Origin: Coriobacteriia bacterium
GTDB taxonomy: Bacteria; Actinomycetota; Coriobacteriia; Coriobacteriales; QAMH01
Reading direction: 5' to 3'
DNA: 64,000 bases
Assembly (NCBI GenBank): GCA_003149935.1
Contig: QAMH01000006.1
Coordinates: forward strand, 546,121 to 610,120
Position numbers and translations under genes: made by a program. Below are positions 27,396 to 35,105 of this stretch, piece by piece; the stretch's first letter is position 1; each line of letters opens with the position of its first letter. A model generated the notes under the pieces. That model searched no databases, was not told the origin of the DNA, and worked only from the letters and a program-made list of their open reading frames with translations.

Positions 27396-28202
27396 ATGGA
27401 CAACACCATACTCATCATTGCCGCATCGGACAGCTGCGCCGGAGCGGGCATCGAGATCGACCTCAAGTGCGCCGCCGCGCACGGCGTTCACGGCACCTGC
27501 GCCATCACGGGCGTGACAGCGCAAAACACCTACGAGGTCACCGCCATCCAGAGTATCGAGCCGACTATCGTGCAGGCGCAAATCGAGGCGGTCTTCGCCG
27601 ACATGCCGCCGGCGGCCATCAAGATCGGCATGCTGGGAGACGCAGGCGTGGCCCAGGCAGTCGCCACATCACTTGTCGAGCACCCGGAGGTTCCGGTCGT
27701 GCTCGACCCCGTACTCGTCGCCACGTCAGGCGCGACGCTCACGGAGGCAAGCGTTTTTGAGCTCGTGCGCGATACGCTCATTCCTCGTGCGACGGTGGTA
27801 ACTCCCAACATCCCGGAGGCAACCGAACTCACGGGCGTCGAAGTACGCGATTCCGAGAGCATGGGGCACGCAGCCCGCGCTTTTCTCGATTCCGGCGCAG
27901 AAGCCGTGCTCATCAAGGGCGGGCATGATCAGGCAGACCTTCTCGTCGATCGTCTGTACGTCGGCGATGAGGTCCACGAATTCGTCTCGCCGCGCCTGCC
28001 AGGGGAATACCACGGCACCGGTTGCTGCCTCTCGACCGCAATTGCCTGCAACCTCGCATGTGGCAAGCCCCTTGTCGATGCGGTCCGTGACGGTCACGAC
28101 TTCATCGCCCGCGCACTCGTCCAACCGCTTGCGCTCGGACACGGAACACAGGTGTTCGACCCGTTGCGCGCATCGAACGTCTGGAAGCGCACGGCTCTCT
28201 AG
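27396..28202 (+). CDS. thiD: Hydroxymethylpyrimidine/phosphomethylpyrimidine kinase
   Basis: Phosphorylates HMP and HMP-P to HMP-PP for thiamine synthesis or salvage. The 268-residue ribokinase-fold protein begins NTILIIAASDSCAGAGIEID. It has HGTCAITGVTAQNT, PPAAIKIGMLGDA, VTPNIPEATELTG and the catalytic anion-hole region EYHGTGCCLSTAIACNLACG. The usual SGGAGIQAD motif appears as SCAGAGIEID. The ATG at 27396 follows GGAAGGG, and the upstream frame is the riboswitch. It is the first gene of thiD-thiE-thiN. Confidence 0.94.
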   Translation: MDNTILIIAASDSCAGAGIEIDLKCAAAHGVHGTCAITGVTAQNTYEVTAIQSIEPTIVQAQIEAVFADMPPAAIKIGMLGDAGVAQAVATSLVEHPEVPVVLDPVLVATSGATLTEASVFELVRDTLIPRATVVTPNIPEATELTGVEVRDSESMGHAARAFLDSGAEAVLIKGGHDQADLLVDRLYVGDEVHEFVSPRLPGEYHGTGCCLSTAIACNLACGKPLVDAVRDGHDFIARALVQPLALGHGTQVFDPLRASNVWKRTAL

Positions 28203-28243
28203 ACAAGATTGACCAGAGCTCAAGACAATCCGAAAGGACGCGT

Positions 28244-28882
28244 ATGAAACCCGCCATCGATTACACGCTCTATCTGGTCACCGACCGTGACCTTATGTCG
28301 ACCGACACCCTCGTCGAAGCCGTCGAGGCGGCCTGTGCAGGCGGCGTGACCCTCGTGCAGCTGCGTGAGAAGCACGTCACTCGCGAGGAGTACAAAACGA
28401 TCGCACGCGATGTCAAGCGCATCTGCGATGCATATGGCGTCCCGCTTATCATCAACGATGATCCAGCGGTTGCCGCCGCCGTCGGCGCTGCCGGCGTTCA
28501 TGTGGGACAAGAAGACCTCGAAGCATCGCGCGTGCGTGACATCGTGGGTCCCGATGCCATCGTGGGCGTATCTGCCGCAAGCGTCGCAGAAGCGCAGGCG
28601 GCCCAGAAGGCGGGTGCCGACTACCTGGGCGTCGGTGCCATTACCCCCACCGCCACCAAGCCCGAGGCCGGCGTGTTGACCATCGAGGAGCTACGCGAGA
28701 TCGTCAACTCCGTCGACATTCCCATCGTTGCCATCGGCGGCGTGAACGCCCAGACCATACCTTCGCTTGCTGGCTTGGGACTTGCCGGTTACTCCATCGT
28801 CTCCGCCATCATCGCCGCTGATGACATCGAGGCGGCAAGTCGCGAACTACGCGAGCTCATCGACGAGAGTGAGCGCGCATGA
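28244..28882 (+). CDS. thiE: Thiamine-phosphate synthase
   Basis: TIM-barrel enzyme that joins HMP-PP and the thiazole phosphate to thiamine monophosphate. The 212-residue protein begins MKPAIDYTLYLVTDRDLM and carries VTLVQLREKHVTREEY, PLIINDDPAVAAAVGAAGVH, HVGQEDLEASRVRDI, the PTATKPEAG phosphate loop and VAIGGVNAQTIP. AAAGGA precedes the ATG. It overlaps thiN by ATGA. No thiC, thiG or thiM is in the window, so salvage of HMP and thiazole is possible. Confidence 0.96.
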   Translation: MKPAIDYTLYLVTDRDLMSTDTLVEAVEAACAGGVTLVQLREKHVTREEYKTIARDVKRICDAYGVPLIINDDPAVAAAVGAAGVHVGQEDLEASRVRDIVGPDAIVGVSAASVAEAQAAQKAGADYLGVGAITPTATKPEAGVLTIEELREIVNSVDIPIVAIGGVNAQTIPSLAGLGLAGYSIVSAIIAADDIEAASRELRELIDESERA

Positions 28883-29565
28883 GCGGCACCTGCCACATCG
28901 TCTGTGCCGGTCCCGGGGGACGTGACAGGGGGACGGGGGTTCTGTCACGCGAACCCAGCGTGACAGAACCCCCGTCCCCCTGTCACGTCCCCCCTGTCAA
29001 GCCCGGTGACTTCGTCATCGCCGTCGATGGCGGCTTTGCGCATTGCCTTGCCGCCGCGCTCGAGCCTGACCTCTTCGTAGGCGACCTCGACAGTCTTGCA
29101 CCCGAGCTCGTGGGACTCATCACCTGCGGGCGCATCGAGCTGCCCTGCGACAAGGACGACACCGACACCATCTACGCATGCAAGGAGGGCCTGGCACGTG
29201 GATACACGAACTTCGCCCTGCACGCGGCACTCGGCGGAGATGTCGGTCATGAGCTTGCGAACATGCAGACCCTCGCCTTCCTGCACGAACATGGCGCAAG
29301 CGGCGTACTATACGGGGACTCCCAGCGCGTGCATCTCGTCACGTCATCCGATGAACCGCAAGGATTTTCGGCACCGCCAGGAACACGCGTCTCCGTACTC
29401 GCCTTTGGGGGCGATGCCTACGGCGTCACCGAACGCGGTCTGCAATGGGAGCTTGAAGATGCCGCGCTGAGCTGCGCCATACCCCTCGGGGTAAGCAACC
29501 GTAGCTGCCGGGAGCAGTTTCAGATTGGCGTGCGCGACGGTATGCTCCTCGTCATCGTCGGATAA
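28879..29565 (+). CDS. thiN: Thiamine pyrophosphokinase with an in-frame palindromic insertion
   Basis: Transfers pyrophosphate from ATP to thiamine to give TPP. The 228-residue protein has the family motifs GDFVIAVDGGFAHCLAAAL, DLFVGDLDSLAP, LPCDKDDTDTIYACKEGLARG and HAALGGDVGHELANMQTL, with the C-terminal thiamine-binding strand region FGGDAYGVTERGLQWEL. Residues 13-38 are encoded entirely by a perfect palindrome (28915-28993) and have no counterpart in the family, where a short loop joins the first strand to the PGDFVIAVDGG motif. The insert lies before the first helix, away from the catalytic Asp residues, so activity is plausibly kept. It is coupled to thiE. Confidence 0.9.
   Translation: MSGTCHIVCAGPGGRDRGTGVLSREPSVTEPPSPCHVPPVKPGDFVIAVDGGFAHCLAAALEPDLFVGDLDSLAPELVGLITCGRIELPCDKDDTDTIYACKEGLARGYTNFALHAALGGDVGHELANMQTLAFLHEHGASGVLYGDSQRVHLVTSSDEPQGFSAPPGTRVSVLAFGGDAYGVTERGLQWELEDAALSCAIPLGVSNRSCREQFQIGVRDGMLLVIVG
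28915..28993. repeat. Palindromic element inserted in frame in thiN
   Basis: Thirty-six-base perfect arms (28915-28950 and 28958-28993) flank a 7-base loop, GAACCCA. The core signature is GTGACAGGGGGACGGGGG followed by a TGTCAC step. Of the three forward frames, only the one used by thiN is free of stops; the other two meet TGA at the GTGAC or GCGTGAC steps. A homologous copy with compensated stem changes is in hypF (45956-46025). Confidence 0.9.
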
Positions 29566-29666
29566 AAACGTTACAAAACGCCGTCCGTATCATATAGCGC
29601 CTGTGCCAACCAGCCCAAATGGAGTATCTTATAGAGCACGTACACGCGCGAGAGAATGGGAAGCAC

Positions 29667-30797
29667 ATGCCTTACGTGAACTGGCAATATGACACCCTCA
29701 ACACCTTCTGCAACGACGTCTTCAAGGCGTTCGGCTTTTCCGATGAAGACAGCGCTGTTATCAGCGACGTGCTCCTCACCGCAGACCTCTATGGCATCGA
29801 GAGCCATGGTATGCAGCGCATGGTGCGTTACCACAAGGGCATCGAGAAGGGTACCATTCACGTCGACGAGACCCCCGAAGTCGTCTTCGAGACGCCCGTC
29901 TCGGCTACTATCGACGGCCATTCCGCGATGGGCCAGATCATCTCGAAATTCGCCATGGACCTTGCCATCGACAAGGCCAAGAAGAGCGGCATGGCCATGG
30001 TGACCGTGCGCAACGGCAACCACTTCGGCATCGCCGGCTACTACACCAAGATGGCCTGCGACCAGGGACTCATCGCCATCGCCTGCACCAACTCCGAGGC
30101 CATCATGGTTCCCACCTTCGGACGCCAGGCCATGCTCGGCTCCAACCCCATCGCCATCGCCGCCCCGGCAGACCCCTACCCCTTCTGGTTTGACGCATCG
30201 ACCTCCGTCGTCACGCGCGGCAAACTCGAGATCTACAACAAGAACGGCGAGCCCCTGCCGCCCGTCTGGGCCCTTGACGCCCAGGGCGAGCCCACCACCA
30301 ACGCCCCCGACGTACTCGCGAACATCGTCGGCAAGAAGGGCGGTGGCATTATGCCGCTCGGCGGCGCGAGCGAGAAAACCGGCAGTCACAAAGGCTATGG
30401 CTGGGGCATGGTCTGCGAACTGTTTTCCTCCATACTTTCCATGGGCAACACCTCGGACGAGTGCTGCACCTTCGATGACAAGACGGGTATCTGCCACGGC
30501 TTCATCGTCATCGATCCGGCTATCTTCGGCGATCCCACCGAAATCAGGGCCCATCTCTCCGACTACCTCCAGAAGCTGCGGGATAGCCCCGTGGCGCGGG
30601 GTGCCGAGCGCGTCTGGACCCACGGCGAGAAGGAGCACTTCAACGAAGAGCGCCTGCGCAAGGAGGGCATCCCCGTCAACGACAACACGATGATCGAACT
30701 CGCGAACCTCTGCTCGTATCTTGGCCTTGACTTCGACGCGTACTTCACCGGATACGAGCTGCCTCAGGACACCGACTTCTTCGAAGGGAACTACTAG
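29667..30797 (+). CDS. Malate/L-lactate dehydrogenase family (Ldh2) oxidoreductase
   Basis: NAD(P)-dependent 2-oxoacid/2-hydroxyacid dehydrogenase of the Ldh_2/YlbC fold (376 residues), unrelated to classical LDH. Landmarks are LYGIESHGMQRMVRYHKGI (active-site His), VTVRNGNHFGIAGYYTKMA, GSNPIAIAAP and GSHKGYGWGMVCELFSSIL. The substrate could be malate, lactate, sulfolactate or ureidoglycolate; sequence alone does not tell. The start at 29667 (MPYVNWQYDTLNTF) fits the family N-terminus; the 16 preceding in-frame codons do not. It is followed 2 bases later by a sortase gene, an unusual pairing. Confidence 0.88.
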   Translation: MPYVNWQYDTLNTFCNDVFKAFGFSDEDSAVISDVLLTADLYGIESHGMQRMVRYHKGIEKGTIHVDETPEVVFETPVSATIDGHSAMGQIISKFAMDLAIDKAKKSGMAMVTVRNGNHFGIAGYYTKMACDQGLIAIACTNSEAIMVPTFGRQAMLGSNPIAIAAPADPYPFWFDASTSVVTRGKLEIYNKNGEPLPPVWALDAQGEPTTNAPDVLANIVGKKGGGIMPLGGASEKTGSHKGYGWGMVCELFSSILSMGNTSDECCTFDDKTGICHGFIVIDPAIFGDPTEIRAHLSDYLQKLRDSPVARGAERVWTHGEKEHFNEERLRKEGIPVNDNTMIELANLCSYLGLDFDAYFTGYELPQDTDFFEGNY

Positions 30798-30799
30798 GC

Positions 30800-31531
30800 A
30801 TGGCACAGGGAAAACACGCCAGCAGGTCCGGCAGACGCCGCGGATTCCTCATCGCCGAGATTATCTGCATCATTGTCGTCATCGTATGCGCCGTGCTCAT
30901 CTTCATGCAGGTCAGCAAATACTGGACCGCAAACGAGGAGTTCAACACCATCACGGAGGAATACGACCGCAACCCCAATGCGCTTGTGACGGATAATCCC
31001 AATTGCGTGGGCTGGATCAAGGTTGCCGACACGCGTATTGACTATCCCGTCATGTACACGCCCGATGACCCCGAGTACTACCTGCATCGCAACTTCGAAG
31101 GCGAGTATTCGTCGGCTGGCACGCCGTTCTTGGGCAAGGGCTGCCTGCTCGATGGCAATAGTTCCATCATCTACGGTCACAACATGAACGACGGCAGCAT
31201 GTTCGCGAGCCTGCGCAGTTTCGACAACCCGGACTTCGGCCTTTCCCACGTAATCGACTACAACACCATCGAAGGTGCAACGGGCTTCGGCACCTATCAA
31301 CTCCTCGGTTGCTGGTACGAGGACCTGACAGCGCCCAGCCCCTATCGTTATTGGGATCAGGTCGGCGAACTTTCCGAGCAGCAGTTCAACGACTACGTGG
31401 CAAACGTCAAGCAACTCGCCATGTACGAAACGGGCATAAGCGCAAACTACGGTGACGACTTGCTCGCACTTTCGACCTGCAGTTACGGCACGGCCGATGA
31501 GCGCTTTGTGGTCGTAGCCGTGAAGCAGTAA
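30800..31531 (+). CDS. srtB: Class B sortase
   Basis: Membrane-anchored cysteine transpeptidase that attaches secreted proteins to the cell wall. The 243-residue protein has a basic N-terminus, one membrane segment (about 15-37, FLIAEIICIIVVIVCAVLIF) and the class B core. The catalytic His is in YGHNMNDGSMFASL, the Cys in LLALSTCSYG and the Arg in ADERFVVVAV. No sorting-signal substrate is encoded in the window. It starts 2 bases after the dehydrogenase stop and is convergent with the amidase gene 12 bases away. Confidence 0.92.
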   Translation: MAQGKHASRSGRRRGFLIAEIICIIVVIVCAVLIFMQVSKYWTANEEFNTITEEYDRNPNALVTDNPNCVGWIKVADTRIDYPVMYTPDDPEYYLHRNFEGEYSSAGTPFLGKGCLLDGNSSIIYGHNMNDGSMFASLRSFDNPDFGLSHVIDYNTIEGATGFGTYQLLGCWYEDLTAPSPYRYWDQVGELSEQQFNDYVANVKQLAMYETGISANYGDDLLALSTCSYGTADERFVVVAVKQ

Positions 31532-31543
31532 GGCCAGAAAACC

Positions 31544-32719
31544 CTAGTGGTGACGGAAGCGCCGGTAGTTATCCAGATAGCCGGCGAAGTCCGATGAGGT
31601 GTCGGAGTTACCGATGGCCCACATCTTGTGGTCGATGATGGTGGACTCGAACCCGTAGTAGGCGTCGATATAGGCGATGAGCTTATCCAGCGCGGCAAGC
31701 TGGGCCTCGGGATAGTAGCCCTGGCCGTTCCAGTGCACCATCTCGATGCCGATGGAGCAGAAGTTCATGCCGTAGTTAGTGTCGACGCTGCCGTCGTAAG
31801 GCCACTCGCGCACGCCGAACTCATGGTTGAATCCGTCGTTGCCCCAGCCGGCATGGTGGGCGACGTAGTCCATGTCGACGCACTGGACGATGGAGCCGTC
31901 GAGGCCGACGACGAAGTGCGATGCCACGCCAGCGCCGTTATAGAGCCAGCCATCCACCACGTTCATGGGGTCGCCTGACCCTTCCGTGTCATGGAGCACG
32001 ATGTAGCCCTGCCAATCCGCTCCCTTGTAGTTGTAGGTCAGTGCAGGCTGCAGGTACTCCGTAATACTGAGCTGGGAGCGTAGGGCAGCAGCCGACGGAG
32101 CCGTGCTCGATAGCAGCTGCCCTTCGCCTGCGGCATACCAGGCGACACCCTCACCGCGCCATCCGACGCGCACGAGGGAGCTGTGCTCGTCGTAGGACAT
32201 GGTGTAGTTGTGCGAGCCGGAGTTGTTGTGGATGGCCTCGATGTTCACGTTGGGATTGAATTGGCGATACAGGGGTTTGTCCTTGGTTACGTCCTCGGAA
32301 TACCACCCAATGCCCTCATAGCGCCAACCGGAAGCGATGAGACTGTCGCGCTCATAGGAACTCGTCGTGTAATGGTGATCGGTACCCGAGTACAAGCGGT
32401 AGACCGGCGTGCTCGAGGTCTCGGGCGCAACCCAGCCAATGCCCTCGTAGCGCCAGCCGGCATTGACGAGGCTGTCACGCTCGACGGTACTGGCCGTGTA
32501 GAAATGCTCACCGGAGTTGCGGTTGTACATGCGGTACATGTCCACCGGGGCCGTCGTAGAGGTAGCGGACACCTGCGCCTCGAGAGCGTTATCGGCATCT
32601 TGCATCGGAGAGGCAAAGGCCTGGGTGACCGTCCCCACCCATGACAGGATCGTCAAGAGAGCCACGGCAAATGCGAGCGCCAATGCATCATGAACAGCAC
32701 GCCTTGTCGATGTATTCAT
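31544..32719 (-). CDS. Secreted N-acetylmuramoyl-L-alanine amidase with DUF5648 repeats
   Basis: Predicted peptidoglycan amidase of 391 residues. A signal peptide (about 1-37, core ALAFAVALLTILSW) is followed by three repeats of about 45 residues of the DUF5648 type (for example YRMYNRNSGEHFYTASTVER and YEGIGW). A C-terminal amidase_2-like domain follows, with zinc-ligand candidates at IVLHDTEGSG, VAHHAGWGND and IDHKMWAIG. The repeats, each ending GWRYEGIGW or close to it, are common in cell-surface proteins of gut Gram-positives and may bind the wall. The ATG at 32719 is chosen because the AAGGAG upstream would be too close to the alternative three codons earlier. Confidence 0.87.
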   Translation of the reverse strand: MNTSTRRAVHDALALAFAVALLTILSWVGTVTQAFASPMQDADNALEAQVSATSTTAPVDMYRMYNRNSGEHFYTASTVERDSLVNAGWRYEGIGWVAPETSSTPVYRLYSGTDHHYTTSSYERDSLIASGWRYEGIGWYSEDVTKDKPLYRQFNPNVNIEAIHNNSGSHNYTMSYDEHSSLVRVGWRGEGVAWYAAGEGQLLSSTAPSAAALRSQLSITEYLQPALTYNYKGADWQGYIVLHDTEGSGDPMNVVDGWLYNGAGVASHFVVGLDGSIVQCVDMDYVAHHAGWGNDGFNHEFGVREWPYDGSVDTNYGMNFCSIGIEMVHWNGQGYYPEAQLAALDKLIAYIDAYYGFESTIIDHKMWAIGNSDTSSDFAGYLDNYRRFRHH

Positions 32720-32953
32720 GGGTGTCATCTCCTTCCAATGGCGGGAATTACGCATGAGATTCCCGAGAGCTTCAGCCTGTAGGTGGATAACACGGATGAT
32801 ACGCCCTGCTTTCGTTCCGCCTCAAGGAACGATTGATGGCATATTGTCGGACGCAAAATGGTACGTCTCGAGTGGCCTATAGCTCAAGATATCTTGAGTA
32901 CCTTGTTTAGGGTGGTAATTAGGAAACAGCCATGTATAGACACCTCTTAGTAG

Positions 32954-33559
32954 CCAGTAATCCATATGATTCTACATGATCCCTTCGGACACGCCCTCCC
33001 GGTATACACAATAAGGCCGACGTGCAAAGAGGAAGCTGGCCTAGAGGTAGAAAGCGGCTCCACCTGGATTGTCCTGAATGCCTCCGCATGGGAATCGACA
33101 GAGGACGAGGGCATGAGGGACCTGCTCGAGTATGTGTATAATGGCACCGTAGCGAAAGATGACCACCTCATCGAGGAAATCGACGAGGCGGTCTGCGCCA
33201 TCAACCACGACGAGGATTGGATACGCATGTTTTGGTCCGTGAGCACCGTCGAGGAGAACGCCGAGCGCAGGGTGCGCATCGCCAAGCGCGAATTCGCACG
33301 CGAAGCCGCACGCGAGGTTGAGCAAAAGGTGCGCGAAGCCGAGGAGAAATTGCGCGAAAAGGTACGCGAAGAAGTGCAGAAGGCATGCGAAGAGGCATGC
33401 GAAGAGGCGCGTGAAGAGGCGTTGGCTGAAGGAGAAGCCCGTTATAGCGCCCTTGTCACCAAACTCGCACGCGAAGGTCGTCTGGAAGAGCTCGCAGCCG
33501 CCGTCGAAGACCCCGCGAAGCTCGATGCCCTCTTCGCCGAGTTAGCCGAGCCAGCATAA
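32954..33559 (+). pseudogene. 5'-truncated Rpn/PD-(D/E)XK transposase-like fragment
   Basis: The open frame follows an in-frame TAG at 32951 and could start at ATG 32966 (197 residues). The first 90 residues (YTIRPTCKEEAGLEVESGST, then WIVLNASAWES, MRDLLEYVYNGTV) resemble the C-terminal half of Rpn-type recombination-promoting nucleases. The N-terminal nuclease half with the catalytic D/ExK is absent. The second half is a long charged helix (REVEQKVREAEEKLREKVRE and similar). No ribosome site is seen. It may therefore be a decayed remnant, or a small gene reusing the tail. Family assignment is tentative. The 200 bases upstream (32756-32953) hold nothing I recognise. Confidence 0.5.
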
Positions 33560-33578
33560 GATCTACGACACGCGGCCT

Positions 33579-34613
33579 CTATCCCAGCAGCTCGTGACCA
33601 TAGTCCGTGCGACCCATGGAGCGCGGGGCAAGCTCATTCAGAATCATCTGCAAATCGTCGCTGGGCATGTCCGTGAAGCTCAGCTCCTCGCCGGTGATGG
33701 GATGCTCGAAACTCAAACGCCATGAATGGAGAAACTGCCGGTCGAGCCCCATCTCGCTATGCTCTGCGGCATTGCGGTTGCGCGCTTTGGCCGTCGCGGC
33801 GCGCCCGTAGAGCGGATCTCCCACGACGGGATGGTGCGTGTAGGCCATGTGCACGCGAATCTGGTGCGTACGTCCCGTGAAAAGGTGGCATTCGAGCAGG
33901 CTGTAGCCGTCGTCATAGCGATCGGCCTCGAAGCGCTCAAGCACCTCGAAGGTCGTGATCGCCCCCTTTGCATTGGGGGCATCGCTCACGGCCATGCGCG
34001 TGCGATCGGTCACATGTCGGGCGATGGGCGCATCGATCATGCCCGTGTCATGACCCAAGGAACCATGAACGAGCGTGAGGTAACGTCGGTCGATGTTGCG
34101 CGTGCGTATGCCATCCTGCAGACGGGCGGCCGCCAGGTCGGTCTTGGCCGCGAGCATGAGGCCGCTCGTGTCGCGGTCGAGCCTATGCACGATGCCCGGC
34201 CTGTCCTCGCCCTGCACCTGGGCGAGATTGCCGATACCACAATGGGCGACGAGGGCATTTACCAGGGTATCGCCATAATGCCCCCGCGCCGGATGACACA
34301 CGAGTCCTGGTTGCTTGGAGAGCACGATGAGGTGCTCGTCCTCGTAGCGAATGTCCAGGGGGATGTCGTAGGCAGCCTCGATTACGCCACCTTCGCCGCT
34401 ACGGGGTGGAATCTCGATGTGGACCTGATCGCCAGCGACCACGATGCGCTTCTTGGTCGTGGGCTGGCTGTTAACGAGTATGCGACCGGACTCGATGAGG
34501 CGCACGGCAGCCGAGCGCGAAGCGAGTTCATCGATGCCGAGGGAGGCCACGAAGACGTCAAGGCGTGTGCCTTGCTCGTCGACACTTACCTCGTGATCGA
34601 AGACGTTCGTCAT
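33579..34613 (-). CDS. rluD: Ribosomal large subunit pseudouridine synthase RluD family
   Basis: Pseudouridine synthase of 344 residues. It has an N-terminal S4-like RNA-binding domain (about 10-75, TRLDVFVASL, RSAAVRLIESGRILVNSQP) and a catalytic RluA-type domain. The active Asp lies in IVHRLDRDTSGLMLAAK and is followed by the motifs RTHQIRVHMAYTHHPVVGDPLYG and RQFLHSWRL. The ATG at 34613 shares a base with the lspA stop; a GTG one codon upstream is the alternative. The order ileS-lspA-rluD is a classical Gram-positive arrangement. Exact 23S targets are not deducible. Confidence 0.93.
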   Translation of the reverse strand: MTNVFDHEVSVDEQGTRLDVFVASLGIDELASRSAAVRLIESGRILVNSQPTTKKRIVVAGDQVHIEIPPRSGEGGVIEAAYDIPLDIRYEDEHLIVLSKQPGLVCHPARGHYGDTLVNALVAHCGIGNLAQVQGEDRPGIVHRLDRDTSGLMLAAKTDLAAARLQDGIRTRNIDRRYLTLVHGSLGHDTGMIDAPIARHVTDRTRMAVSDAPNAKGAITTFEVLERFEADRYDDGYSLLECHLFTGRTHQIRVHMAYTHHPVVGDPLYGRAATAKARNRNAAEHSEMGLDRQFLHSWRLSFEHPITGEELSFTDMPSDDLQMILNELAPRSMGRTDYGHELLG

Positions 34614-35098
34614 CACCCCTCCTCCTCATCGGCGTCGGAGAGCACGCCCGTGAAGATGATGGCGACGAGAAAGAGAATGACGCCGCAGGTTACGCAGATA
34701 TCGGCGACGTTGAAGACGGGAAAGTCGATGAAGGTGAAGCGGATGAAATCGACGACGTAACCCGTGGTGAGACGATCTATGCAGTTACCGATGCCACCGG
34801 CGACCACGAGCGCGAGCGCCGTGATCTCCAGGGCATTATGACGCTTGCCCACAACAAGCCAGATGATGACGGCGGCGCATATCACGATTGCAATCGCGAT
34901 GAAGATGGCACCGCTCCCCTGTCCCATGCCAAAGGCCGCGCCGGCGTTGTGCACGAGCGTGAGGTCGACGAGCCCGAAATCGGGGCCGGCAGCGCCTTGG
35001 CGCAAATGATCGACCGCCCAGGCTTTGGCCAGGCGGTCGAGGGCGACCATCGCAATCACGATGGGGATGAACAACACGAATGTCCGCTTACGCGACAC
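34613..35098 (-). CDS. lspA: Lipoprotein signal peptidase
   Basis: Aspartic membrane protease (signal peptidase II) that processes lipoproteins such as the two lipobox proteins in this window. The 161-residue protein has four hydrophobic segments. The catalytic aspartates lie in GGIGNCIDRLTTGYVVDFIRF and FPVFNVADICVTCG, and LVHNAGAAFGM is also present. Initiation is at GTG (35098), 7 bases after ileS. Confidence 0.96.
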   Translation of the reverse strand: MSRKRTFVLFIPIVIAMVALDRLAKAWAVDHLRQGAAGPDFGLVDLTLVHNAGAAFGMGQGSGAIFIAIAIVICAAVIIWLVVGKRHNALEITALALVVAGGIGNCIDRLTTGYVVDFIRFTFIDFPVFNVADICVTCGVILFLVAIIFTGVLSDADEEEG

Positions 35099-35105
35099 CT
35101 ATGTG

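Noticed and set aside
29571..30806. 411-codon minus-strand frame opposite the Ldh2-type dehydrogenase
   Set aside because: The plus-strand frame carries all family motifs; the opposite frame has no recognisable domain or start signal.
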